Shown here one piece after another: positions 51,170 to 59,642 of a DNA stretch of 64,000 nucleotides; position 1 is the stretch's first letter; every line of letters begins with the position of its first letter. Below the pieces are notes generated by a model. The model did not search any database, was not told where the DNA came from, and worked only from the letters and a program-made list of their open reading frames with translations. The position numbers and the translations under genes are program-made. This DNA comes from Pseudomonadota bacterium (GTDB lineage Bacteria > Pseudomonadota > Gammaproteobacteria > Steroidobacterales > Steroidobacteraceae), in the NCBI GenBank assembly GCA_023433705.1, contig JAEYUC010000025.1, positions 1-64,000 of the forward strand. The letters run 5' to 3'.

Positions 51170-52162
51170 ATGAAACTACTGCAATACATCGATTCCGGAC
51201 GGACGCGCGTCGCGCGCGTCGACCAGGACGGCTCTCTGCGTCCGCTGGCCCGTTTCATCACGACCTATCAACTCGCCGAGCGCGCCATCGCCGAGCGCCG
51301 CACGCTCGAGGACATGGTGAACGCGGAGGCGCTCGACGCGCCGATTTCATACGACGACCTGCTGCGCGACGGCCGACTGCTGCCGCCGCTCACGCATCCC
51401 GATCCGGCGCACACGCTGGTCGCGGGCACCGGCCTCACACATCTCGGCAGCGCCGCGGCGCGCGACGCGATGCATCAGAAGATTTCCGGCCAGGCCGAGC
51501 TCACCGACTCCATGAAGATGTTCAAGTGGGGCGTCGAAGGCGGCAAGCCGAAGGGCGGCGAGCCCGGCACGCAGCCGGAGTGGTTCTACAAGGGCAACGG
51601 CTCGAACGTGGTCGCGTGCGGGCAGCCCATCCAGTCGCCCGGCTTCGCGGAAGATCACGGCGAGGAGCCGGAACTCGTCGGCCTCTACGTCATCGACGAC
51701 AACGGCCGGCCGCACCGGCTGGGATTTGCGATCGGCAACGAGTTCTCCGACCACGTCACCGAGCGCCGCAACTACCTGCTGCTCGCGCACTCGAAGCTGC
51801 GCCAGTGCGGCGTGGGACCGATGCTCAACACGGGCCCCCTGCCCGCGCACCTGGAGGGCACGAGCCGCATCCGGCGAGGCGCCGAGGTGTTGTGGCAGAA
51901 GCCCTTCCTGACGGGCGAAGCGAACATGAGCCACTCGTTCGCGAACCTCGAGTATCACCACTTCAAATACCGGCAGCATCGCGTGCCGGGCGACGTGCAC
52001 GTACATTTCTTCGGCACGGCGACCGTGAGCTGCGCGGACGGCATCAAGACACAGGCGGGCGACGTGTTCGAGATCGACCTGCCGGCGCTCGGTGCGCCAC
52101 TCATCAATAAACTCGAGATCGAACCGGGCGGCCTCGAGCCCAACTCGACCGGCCTGCTTTAA
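51170..52162 (+). CDS. GguC/AraD1-family protein (FAH-superfamily dehydratase)
   Basis: A 330-residue member of the fumarylacetoacetate-hydrolase superfamily, of the AraD1/GguC subgroup. The metal-site region includes PEWFYKGNGSNVVACGQ, GNEFSDHVTERRNYLLLAHSKLRQCGVGP and FFGTATVSCADG. GguC in Agrobacterium lies beside the sugar ABC genes chvE-gguAB, matching the arrangement here. It most likely acts on 2-keto-3-deoxy-L-arabonate, giving 2-oxoglutarate semialdehyde. It is not the FAH of tyrosine breakdown. Confidence 0.87.
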   Translation: MKLLQYIDSGRTRVARVDQDGSLRPLARFITTYQLAERAIAERRTLEDMVNAEALDAPISYDDLLRDGRLLPPLTHPDPAHTLVAGTGLTHLGSAAARDAMHQKISGQAELTDSMKMFKWGVEGGKPKGGEPGTQPEWFYKGNGSNVVACGQPIQSPGFAEDHGEEPELVGLYVIDDNGRPHRLGFAIGNEFSDHVTERRNYLLLAHSKLRQCGVGPMLNTGPLPAHLEGTSRIRRGAEVLWQKPFLTGEANMSHSFANLEYHHFKYRQHRVPGDVHVHFFGTATVSCADGIKTQAGDVFEIDLPALGAPLINKLEIEPGGLEPNSTGLL

Positions 52163-52178
52163 AGAACGGGGGGAACTC

Positions 52179-53153
52179 ATGACTCACATCCTGCGACGCT
52201 TCGGCCCGCTTCTTCTCTGCGTTGCCATGGTCGGCGCCCTGCTGCTCACAGGATGTGCGCGTGAAAAGAAAGACGATCGCATCGTGCTTGGCTTCAGCCA
52301 GATCGGCGCCGAGAGCGAGTGGCGCACGGCGAACACGGAATCGATCAAGGCCGCCGCGGCCACCAGCAACATCGACCTGCGCTTCGCGGATGCGCAGCAG
52401 AAGCAGGAAAACCAGATCAAGGCGATCCGCTCCTTCATCGCGCAGAAGGTGGACGTGATCGCGTTTTCGCCGGTGGTGGAAACCGGCTGGGACACCGTGC
52501 TGCAGGAAGCCAGGACCGCGGGTATTCCCGTCATCCTCACCGACCGCGCGGTGACTTCCGATTCTTCGCTGTACGTGGGTTTCATCGGCTCCGATTTCGT
52601 CGAGGAAGGCCGCAAGGCCGCCCGCTGGGTCATCGAGGAATACAAGGACGTGGCCGGCGACGTGAACATCGTCGAACTACAGGGCACGGTGGGCTCCGCG
52701 CCCGCGAACGATCGCAAGAAGGGTTTCGAGGAGATCATCGCGGCCGAGCCGCGCTTCAAGATCGTCCGCTCGCAGTCCGGCGACTTCACCCGCTCGAAGG
52801 GCAAGGAGCAGATGGAATCGATCCTGAAGTCCGAAACCCGCCCCATCCACGTGCTCTACGCGCACAACGACGACATGGCGATCGGCGCGATCCAGGCGAT
52901 CGAGGAAGCCGGCAAGAAGCCGGGCAGCGAGATCAAGATCGTGTCGATCGACGCCGTGAAAGGCGCGTTCGAGGCGATGATCGCGGGCAAACTCAACGTC
53001 ACCATCGAGTGCAATCCGCTCCTAGGACCGCAACTGATGACCTCGGTGACCGAGGTCGTCGCGGGCCGGCCGATTCCGAAACGCATCGTCGTCGAGGAAG
53101 GCGTGTTCACGATGGACACGGCGAAGCAGCACATCCAGTCGCGCACCTACTGA
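52179..53153 (+). CDS. ytfQ: Sugar ABC transporter substrate-binding lipoprotein (YtfQ-like)
   Basis: A 324-residue periplasmic binding protein. The signal ends in the lipobox LLLTGC, so it is a lipoprotein. The sequence IVLGFSQIGAESEWRTANTESIKAAA and APANDRKKGFEEII match YtfQ, the galactofuranose/arabinose-type binding protein, and the C-terminal part has YAHNDDMAIGAIQAIEEAG. The ATG at 52179 has a GGGGGGAA ribosome-binding sequence upstream. It supplies the importer encoded next. Confidence 0.92.
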   Translation: MTHILRRFGPLLLCVAMVGALLLTGCAREKKDDRIVLGFSQIGAESEWRTANTESIKAAAATSNIDLRFADAQQKQENQIKAIRSFIAQKVDVIAFSPVVETGWDTVLQEARTAGIPVILTDRAVTSDSSLYVGFIGSDFVEEGRKAARWVIEEYKDVAGDVNIVELQGTVGSAPANDRKKGFEEIIAAEPRFKIVRSQSGDFTRSKGKEQMESILKSETRPIHVLYAHNDDMAIGAIQAIEEAGKKPGSEIKIVSIDAVKGAFEAMIAGKLNVTIECNPLLGPQLMTSVTEVVAGRPIPKRIVVEEGVFTMDTAKQHIQSRTY

Positions 53154-53164
53154 ACGCGCCGGCC

Positions 53165-54727
53165 ATGGGGGATCCCGCCATTGTGCTCGAGGCGCGCGAC
53201 ATCGCGCGCGCGTTCCCGGGCGTTCAAGCGCTCGCCGGAGTCGACCTCACGCTGCGCGCGGGTGAAGTACACGCGCTGATGGGACAGAACGGCGCCGGCA
53301 AGTCGACGCTGATCAAGGTCCTCACGGGCGTACACGCGCCGGACGCCGGCACGATCAAACTACTCGGCAACGAAGTGCGGCCGACCTCCCCGCTGCACGC
53401 GCAGGACCTCGGCATCAGCGCCGTACACCAGGAAAGCCACCTCCTGCCGAATCTCACCGTCGCGGAGAACATCTGCGCGGGCCGTTACCCGCGCCGCGCG
53501 TGGACGCGCGGCGGCGGCATCGACTGGCGCGAGACCAACCGGCGCGCGCGCGCATTGCTCGCGGACCTCGGCATCGACATCGACGTCGAACAGCTCGCGG
53601 GCGGTCTGCCCGCCGCGCTCCAGCAGCTCGCGACCGTGGCGCGCGCCGTATCGACCGACGCACGCGTACTGATCCTCGACGAGCCGACCTCGAGCCTCGA
53701 CGCCGATGAAGTGAAGGCGTTGTTCGCGCTGATCCGCAAGCTGCGCGACAAGGGCGTCGCGATCCTGTTCGTCACGCACTTCCTCGACCAGGTCTACGAG
53801 ATCTGCGACCGGATCACCGTCCTGCGCAACGGCAAGTTCGTCGGCGAATACGCCTGTGCGCGCCTCGACGCGCATGCGCTCGTGGCGGCGATGGTCGGGC
53901 GTGAGATCGCGATGGCGAAGACCACGGCGACCGGCGATCGAACTACCACCGACGCCGGCGCCACGGCCGCACCACCCGTGCTCGCCGCGCGCGGCGTCTC
54001 GCGTCGCGGCCAGCTCCAGCCGATGGACCTCGAACTGCATCGCGGCGAAGTCCTCGGACTCGCCGGCCTGCTCGGCTCAGGCCGCACGGAGCTCGCGCGC
54101 ATCCTGTTCGCGCTCGACGCGAGCGATTCCGGCGAAATCCTCATGGACGGCACGCCCGTCGGCATCGATTCGCCGTCGGACGCGCTGAAGCGGGGTCTCG
54201 GCTTCTGCCCCGAGGACCGTAAAGAGAGCGGCATCGTCGCCGAACTCTCCGTGCGAGAGAACATCGTGCTCGCGCTGCAGGCGCGCATGGGCCTCGGGAA
54301 ATTCCTGCCGCCCGCCGAGCAGCGCGCGATCGCGGACAAGATGGTCGCGGCGCTCGGCATCAAGACCGCGAGCATCGAGACCCCCATCGGCCAGCTTTCG
54401 GGCGGCAACCAGCAGAAGGCGATCATCGGGCGCTGGCTGGCCACCAACCCACGCGTCCTGATCCTCGACGAGCCGACACGCGGTATCGACATAGCCGCCA
54501 AGCAGGAACTCATGAACGAGATCCTCGCGCTGGCGCGCGGCGGCACCGCCGTTCTGTTCATCTCGGCGGAGATCGAGGAAGTCGTGCGCGTCGCCGATCG
54601 CATCGTCGTGTTGCGCGACCGCGCGAAGGCGGGCGAACTGCCGCGCGGCGCGAGCGACGACGAGGTGTACGCGATCATCGCCCAATCGACGGCCCAATCC
54701 GGCGCCACGACCGGAGCCAGCGCATGA
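53165..54727 (+). CDS. ytfR: Sugar ABC transporter ATP-binding protein with two domains (YtfR-like)
   Basis: A 520-residue fused ATPase. Domain 1: Walker A GQNGAGKST, Walker B LILDEPTSSLD. Domain 2: the degenerate Walker A GLLGSGRTEL usual in this group, LSGGNQQKAII and LILDEPTRGID. The first-domain signature is AGGLPAALQQ. A start at 53165 (MGDPAIVLEAR) fits; the frame is open far upstream as a shadow of ytfQ. It overlaps ytfT by 4 bp. Confidence 0.93.
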   Translation: MGDPAIVLEARDIARAFPGVQALAGVDLTLRAGEVHALMGQNGAGKSTLIKVLTGVHAPDAGTIKLLGNEVRPTSPLHAQDLGISAVHQESHLLPNLTVAENICAGRYPRRAWTRGGGIDWRETNRRARALLADLGIDIDVEQLAGGLPAALQQLATVARAVSTDARVLILDEPTSSLDADEVKALFALIRKLRDKGVAILFVTHFLDQVYEICDRITVLRNGKFVGEYACARLDAHALVAAMVGREIAMAKTTATGDRTTTDAGATAAPPVLAARGVSRRGQLQPMDLELHRGEVLGLAGLLGSGRTELARILFALDASDSGEILMDGTPVGIDSPSDALKRGLGFCPEDRKESGIVAELSVRENIVLALQARMGLGKFLPPAEQRAIADKMVAALGIKTASIETPIGQLSGGNQQKAIIGRWLATNPRVLILDEPTRGIDIAAKQELMNEILALARGGTAVLFISAEIEEVVRVADRIVVLRDRAKAGELPRGASDDEVYAIIAQSTAQSGATTGASA

Positions 54728-55776
54728 AGCGTTTGCGCGAACACGCGTTGTTCTGGCCGGCGAGCACGCTCCTGCTGCTGCTCGCCGCGAGCGCGCTGTT
54801 CAACCCGGCGTTCCTCTCGATCACGTGGCAGGACGGGCACCTGTACGGCAGCGTCATCGACATCCTGAATCGCGCGGCGCCGCTCATCATCGTTTCGCTG
54901 GGCATGACGCTCGTCATCGCCGTTCGTGGGCTCGACATTTCGGTGGGCGCGGTCGTCGCGATTTCCGCCGCGGTTGCGGCACTGATGATCGGGGGCAGCT
55001 TCTCCGCGGACGGCGCGGTCGAAAGCCGCTATCCGCTATGGCTCGCGCTCGGCACCGCGCTCGCGATCGCCGCGGCCTGCGGTCTGTGGAACGGCATGCT
55101 GGTCGTGAAGGCCGGCATGCAACCCATCGTCGCGACACTCATCCTGATGGTGGCCGGCCGCGGCATCGCGCAGCTGCTGACCGGCGGCCAGATCATCACC
55201 GTCTACTACCCGCCCTTCTTCACGCTGGGCAACGGCTACCTGCTCGGCCTGCCGGTGGCGTTGTGGATCGCGGCGCTCACCTTCGCGGCTCTCTATCTAC
55301 TCTTGTCGCGCACGGCGCTGGGGCTGTTCGTGCGCGCCATCGGCGGGAATCCCGAAGCCGCGCGCGTCGCCGGCGTGCGCTCCTCGGCCATCACGCTGTG
55401 CGTGTACACCTTCTGCGGTTTCGCGGCCGGCATCGCCGGCCTCATCGTGAGCTCCAACGTCAAGAGCGCGGACGCCAACAACGCGGGCAACCTCCTGGAG
55501 CTCGACGCGATCCTCGCGGTGACGCTCGGCGGCACGGCGCTCACGGGCGGCCGCTTCACGCTCGCCGGCACCGTGCTCGGCGCGCTGATCATCCAGACGT
55601 TGACGTCGATCATCTATTCGTTCGGCGTGCCGCCCGAGGTCAATCTCGTCGTCAAGGCGGCGCTGGTGTTCGCCGTGATGTTGCTGCAGTCGGCGGAGTT
55701 CCGCGCGATGGTTTGGCGCGCCGCGCGTCCCGCGGCGAAGCGCGAGGCGCGCGCCGACGAGGGAGCGGCGCCATGA
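54724..55776 (+). CDS. ytfT: Sugar ABC transporter permease (YtfT-like)
   Basis: A 350-residue inner-membrane permease with about 9 hydrophobic segments. Conserved family blocks include GMTLVIAVRGLDISVGAVVAI and GGNPEAARVAGV, the permease-ATPase contact loop. The ATGA overlaps at both ends (with ytfR and yjfF) show translational coupling within the importer operon. Confidence 0.93.
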   Translation: MKRLREHALFWPASTLLLLLAASALFNPAFLSITWQDGHLYGSVIDILNRAAPLIIVSLGMTLVIAVRGLDISVGAVVAISAAVAALMIGGSFSADGAVESRYPLWLALGTALAIAAACGLWNGMLVVKAGMQPIVATLILMVAGRGIAQLLTGGQIITVYYPPFFTLGNGYLLGLPVALWIAALTFAALYLLLSRTALGLFVRAIGGNPEAARVAGVRSSAITLCVYTFCGFAAGIAGLIVSSNVKSADANNAGNLLELDAILAVTLGGTALTGGRFTLAGTVLGALIIQTLTSIIYSFGVPPEVNLVVKAALVFAVMLLQSAEFRAMVWRAARPAAKREARADEGAAP

Positions 55777-56741
55777 CGAAAGCGATGAACCGGCGCCTGC
55801 TGCCGCTCGCCGTGACGATGGCGCTGTTCGTCGCGATGGCGTCCTACGGCGCCGTCCGCTACGACGCGTTCCTGTCGCCGCAGGTGTTCCTGAACCTCAT
55901 CATCGACAACGCGTTCCTGTGCATCGTCGCGGTGGGGATGACGTTCGTGATCCTCTCCGGCGGCATCGACCTTTCGGTCGGCGCGGTGATCGCGCTCACG
56001 ACCATGATCTCGGCCACCCTGCTCGCGGAAGGCTGGAATCCGTATGCCGCGATGGCGGTGGTGCTTCTCGTCGGCGCGGTGTTCGGCGGCCTGCAGGGTT
56101 ACCTGATACAACGCTTCGGGCTCGCGCCGTTCATCGTGACGCTCGCCGGCATGTTCCTCGCGCGCGGCTGCTGCTATCTGATCAGCACCGAGTCGATCCC
56201 GATCGTGGATCCGACCTATGCGGCGATCGCCCAGGCGCGCATCCCGCTCGGCGCGGGCGCGTCGCTCACGGTCGGCGGAATCATCGCGCTCGCCGTGGTC
56301 GCGATCGCGATCCGCGTCGCCCACTCCACCGAGTTCGGCCGCACGGTGTACGCGCTCGGCGGCGGCGAGCCCTCGGCGCGCCTCATGGGCCTCAAGGTCG
56401 ATTCGACCAAGATCGGCGTCTATCTACTGAGCGGTCTGTGCGCGGCGCTCGCCGGAATCGTCATGACGTTCTACATGCTCTCGGGCTACAGCCTGCACGC
56501 GATGGGCCTCGAGCTCGACGCCATCGCCGCCGTGGTCATCGGCGGCACGCTGCTGGCCGGTGGCGTGGGGTACGTGGCCGGAACGTTGTTCGGCGTGCTG
56601 ATTCTGGGCATCATCCAGACCCTCATCGCATTCGACGGGACCTTGAGTTCATGGTGGACGCGAATCGTCGTAGGTGCCTTGCTCTTGCTCTTCTGCCTCT
56701 TGCAGCGGCTGTTCGAGGGGCGGGCGCGCAAGGCTCCGTAA
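55773..56741 (+). CDS. yjfF: Sugar ABC transporter permease (YjfF-like)
   Basis: The second permease of the importer, 322 residues, with blocks GMTFVILSGGIDLSVGAVIAL and ALGGGEPSARLMGLKVDSTK. It completes the ytfQ-ytfR-ytfT-yjfF set. Its 3' end overlaps the epimerase gene's start by 91 bp in another frame. Confidence 0.93.
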   Translation: MTKAMNRRLLPLAVTMALFVAMASYGAVRYDAFLSPQVFLNLIIDNAFLCIVAVGMTFVILSGGIDLSVGAVIALTTMISATLLAEGWNPYAAMAVVLLVGAVFGGLQGYLIQRFGLAPFIVTLAGMFLARGCCYLISTESIPIVDPTYAAIAQARIPLGAGASLTVGGIIALAVVAIAIRVAHSTEFGRTVYALGGGEPSARLMGLKVDSTKIGVYLLSGLCAALAGIVMTFYMLSGYSLHAMGLELDAIAAVVIGGTLLAGGVGYVAGTLFGVLILGIIQTLIAFDGTLSSWWTRIVVGALLLLFCLLQRLFEGRARKAP

Positions 56742-57775
56742 GCGCGCCCTCGGGCCAGGAAGGCCAGCCACGCCCGTTCGGCCGGACGGCGGACGGCAGC
56801 CAGGTCGACGTCTACACGCTCGGTTCGCCCGACGGCCTGCAGGCCGAAATCCTCACGCTCGGCGGCACGCTGCGCAGCCTGACGATTCCGGTGCGCGGCA
56901 AGCGCATCCCGCTCATCCTGTCGTTGCCCGATCTTCCGGCCTATCTCGAGGACACCTCTTACCTCGGCCAGCTCGTCGGGCGCTTCGGCAACCGCATCGG
57001 GGGCGCGGCTTTCGAGCTCGACGGCAAGCGGTACGAGCTGACCGCGAACAATGGCCCCAACACGCTGCACGGCGGAGAAGTCGGCTTCGGCAAATACGTC
57101 TGGACCGTGCTCGGCGCCGGCGGCGGCGTGCGCCACGGCTACGTGAAGCTCGCGCATCACTCGCCCGCGGGCACCAATGGCTTTCCGGGCAATCTCGACG
57201 TCACCGCGCTGATCACGGTGTACGAGAACACGTTGACGCTCGTCTACGAGGCGACCACCGACGCGCCCACGCCGATCAGCCTGACGTGGCATCCCTACTT
57301 CAACATCTCCGGCGATCCCGGCCGACCCATCGACGAGCAGACGCTGCGAATCGCCGCCACGCGCTATCTACCGATCGACCAGGCGCGCGTGCCCACCGGC
57401 GAGATCGCGCCGGTGGCCGGCACGCCGTTCGACTTCCGGCGCGCGAAACCCCTGCGCGTGCCGCCGCCCTCCTCGCACCCGCAGATCGCCCTTGCCGGCG
57501 GCTACGATCACTGCTGGGCGCTCGACAAGGATGCGCGCGTGGCCGCGGAACTGTATTCACCCGCGAGTGGCCTGCGCATGCAGGTGCGCACCAGCCTGCC
57601 GGGCCTGCAGGTCTACGGCGCGTACCACCTGCGGACCGCGTATCCGGGCTTGCATGCCGTATGCCTCGAGCCGGAGAATTTTCCGGACGCGCCCAACCAT
57701 CCGAACTTCCCGAGCAGCATCCTGCGGCCCGGCGAGACCCACAAGTCGCACATGAGCTTCAGCTTCCTCGGGTGA
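56651..57775 (+). CDS. galM: Aldose 1-epimerase, predicted periplasmic
   Basis: A 374-residue galactose mutarotase-like enzyme: GRFGNRIGGAAF, ANNGPNTLHGG with the catalytic His, SLTWHPYFNISG with the second His, and CLEPENFPDAPN with the catalytic Glu. The only suitable start, the ATG at 56651, gives a 25-residue signal-like segment (RRRCLALALLPLAAAV), so export is predicted. This start lies inside yjfF; translation of the two frames overlaps by 91 bp. It would convert alpha/beta anomers of the imported sugar. Confidence 0.88.
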   Translation: MVDANRRRCLALALLPLAAAVRGAGAQGSVSAPSGQEGQPRPFGRTADGSQVDVYTLGSPDGLQAEILTLGGTLRSLTIPVRGKRIPLILSLPDLPAYLEDTSYLGQLVGRFGNRIGGAAFELDGKRYELTANNGPNTLHGGEVGFGKYVWTVLGAGGGVRHGYVKLAHHSPAGTNGFPGNLDVTALITVYENTLTLVYEATTDAPTPISLTWHPYFNISGDPGRPIDEQTLRIAATRYLPIDQARVPTGEIAPVAGTPFDFRRAKPLRVPPPSSHPQIALAGGYDHCWALDKDARVAAELYSPASGLRMQVRTSLPGLQVYGAYHLRTAYPGLHAVCLEPENFPDAPNHPNFPSSILRPGETHKSHMSFSFLG

Positions 57776-57779
57776 CACC

Positions 57780-58130
57780 ATGAAACACATCTGGCTGGTC
57801 TTCGCGCTTTGCTTCGCCGCCAACGCCGCGCAGGGCGCGTGCTCCGAGAAACGCACGCGCGGCCTGAACTTCATGCTGCTCTCGGTGCCCGAGGACGCGC
57901 CACGGCCGGCGAGCGTGGACGACTTCAGGTTCGTCACCGACGACACGACCTTCGAGCAGATGACCGCGAAGATCGGACCGCCGGACGCGGCCGACGGTCA
58001 GTCCCGGCCCATCTACATCTACTGCCTGGCCGACGGCGTCGAGGTCACGGTGCGGACGTCGAAGGACGGCACGCTGATCGAATCCGTGCGCGAGGGTCGC
58101 AACGAGATCTTCAAGCGCAAGAAGAAGTAG
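57780..58130 (+). CDS. Small exported protein of unknown function
   Basis: A 116-residue protein with a signal peptide (IWLVFALCFAANAAQG). The mature part (SVDDFRFVTDDTTFEQMTAKIGPPDAADGQ, YIYCLADGVEVTVRTSKDGTLIES) has two Cys and the F-x-x-(V/L)-x-x-x-x-G-P arrangement of SmpA/OmlA-like outer-membrane proteins, a weak resemblance only. It starts 5 bp after galM. The C-terminus is strongly basic (FKRKKK). Confidence 0.7.
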   Translation: MKHIWLVFALCFAANAAQGACSEKRTRGLNFMLLSVPEDAPRPASVDDFRFVTDDTTFEQMTAKIGPPDAADGQSRPIYIYCLADGVEVTVRTSKDGTLIESVREGRNEIFKRKKK

Positions 58131-58176
58131 CCGCGCGAAGGCGAACGGCGCGCCGGGCGGTTATCATCCGCACCGC

Positions 58177-59082
58177 GTGAAAGCCGAGTTCTTCAAACCG
58201 AAATACTGGCCGACCTGGCTCGGCCTGGCGTTCCTGCGCGTCTTCGAGCCGCTGCCCCACCGCCTGCTCTATCTACTCGGCCGCGGAGTGGGTTTGTTCC
58301 TGCACCTGTTCCCGACGCCGTTCAAGCGCATCGCCCGCCGCAACATCGAGTTGTGCCTGCCCGAACTTCCCGAGGCCGAACGCGCGCGCATCCTGCGCGA
58401 GCATTTCGCCGGGCTCGGGTGCGCGTTGTTCGAGACCGCCATGAGCTGGTGGTCCTCGAACGAGCGCATACGCCGCATCACGATGATGACCGGTCTCGAA
58501 CACCTCGAAGCCGCGCAGCGCACCGGGCGCGGCGTATTGCTGCTGTCCGCGCATTTCAATTCCATCGAGATCGGCTGCCGCGCGCTCGCGGCGCGTTTGC
58601 CGCTCAACGTCATGTACCGCCCCACCAAGAACGAGCTCATCGGCGAATTCGTGCACTCGCGGCGCGCGGTGCAGACGAAGCGCGCGATCCCGCGCGACGA
58701 CGTGCGCACGCTGGTCAAGGCGCTCAAGGAAGGCGACGTCGTCTGGTACGCGCCCGACCAGAGCTTCCGCAAGAAGGGCGCGCAGATGGTGAAGCTGTTC
58801 GGCATTCCCGCCGCGACGAACACGGCGACCTCGCGTATCGCCGGGATGACGAATGCGCTGGTCCTGCCCTATTTCTTCGAACGGACGCCGCAGGGCGGGT
58901 ACAAGGGCACCATTCATCCGCCGCTCGAGCAGTTCCCCTCCGACGATGCCGTCGCCGATACCGAGCGCTTCAACCGCATCGTGGAGGCGGAGGTCCGGCG
59001 CATTCCCGAGCAGTACCTGTGGATTCACCGGCGATTCAAGGGTTTGACGCCGGATTACCCGAACTATTACGCGCGGACTTGA
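58177..59082 (+). CDS. lpxL: Lipid A late acyltransferase (LpxL/HtrB family)
   Basis: Transfers a fatty acyl chain to Kdo2-lipid IVA at the inner membrane. The 301-residue protein has an N-terminal membrane segment (HRLLYLLGRGVGLFLHLF), the catalytic HxxxxE (LSAHFNSIEIG, His near residue 127) and DQSFRKKGAQMVKLFGIPAATNT. The GTG at 58177 is the start. LpxL is preferred over LpxM because of the KPKYWPTWLGLAFLR N-terminal block. Confidence 0.92.
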   Translation: MKAEFFKPKYWPTWLGLAFLRVFEPLPHRLLYLLGRGVGLFLHLFPTPFKRIARRNIELCLPELPEAERARILREHFAGLGCALFETAMSWWSSNERIRRITMMTGLEHLEAAQRTGRGVLLLSAHFNSIEIGCRALAARLPLNVMYRPTKNELIGEFVHSRRAVQTKRAIPRDDVRTLVKALKEGDVVWYAPDQSFRKKGAQMVKLFGIPAATNTATSRIAGMTNALVLPYFFERTPQGGYKGTIHPPLEQFPSDDAVADTERFNRIVEAEVRRIPEQYLWIHRRFKGLTPDYPNYYART

Positions 59083-59218
59083 TCTCTTTTCAGCGCACGG
59101 GAACCCGGCTGTCAGGGAAACAGGCCGCTGGTGTGGCCGACCGCCGACGCCTTTTCGATGGCCCGCCGGCCCGCGCGCGAATTAAGATAGCTGCTCACCA
59201 TACGGGGACCCGAACGTC

Positions 59219-59596
59219 ATGAAGCGATATGTATTGAGCGCCCTCATCCTCGGCGGATTCGCCGCCTCCCACGCGATGGCCGCCTGCGAATACCCGACGG
59301 CGCCCGGGAAGTTCCCGGACGGTGCGGCCGCCACGCTCGACGAGATGAAGGCCGCCAAGGCTTCGGTCGTGAAATACAACAACGACATGGAAGCGTACCT
59401 GACCTGCATCAAGCAGGAGTTCGACACGAAGCTCGCCGAGAACTCGTCCGCGACCGACAAGCAGAAGGCCGAAATGCAGCGCATGCAGGATCAGAAGCAC
59501 AACGCCGCGGTGAAGGAAGTCACCGAAGTGACCGAGCGCTTCAACGAGCAGCTGCGCACGTACAAGGCCAAGGCCGCGGAGAAGAAGGCCGGCTGA
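59219..59596 (+). CDS. Small exported helical protein of unknown function
   Basis: A 125-residue protein with a signal peptide (SALILGGFAASHAMA) and a mature part that is mostly charged helix (LDEMKAAKASVVKYNND, KQKAEMQRMQDQKHNAA, RFNEQLRTYKAKAAEKK), suggesting a coiled coil. There are two Cys in the mature region. I recognise no domain. It is a monocistron between lpxL and moeA. Confidence 0.7.
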   Translation: MKRYVLSALILGGFAASHAMAACEYPTAPGKFPDGAAATLDEMKAAKASVVKYNNDMEAYLTCIKQEFDTKLAENSSATDKQKAEMQRMQDQKHNAAVKEVTEVTERFNEQLRTYKAKAAEKKAG

Positions 59597-59642
59597 TTTC
59601 GTCCCGCTGATCATGGCGTGACGGGGTCCGGGCACACCGCTC

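Noticed and set aside
51170..52162. Fumarylacetoacetase of tyrosine degradation
   Set aside because: The FAH-superfamily fold is right, but the sequence and its sugar-operon setting match GguC/AraD1; the tyrosine operon is 27 kb away.
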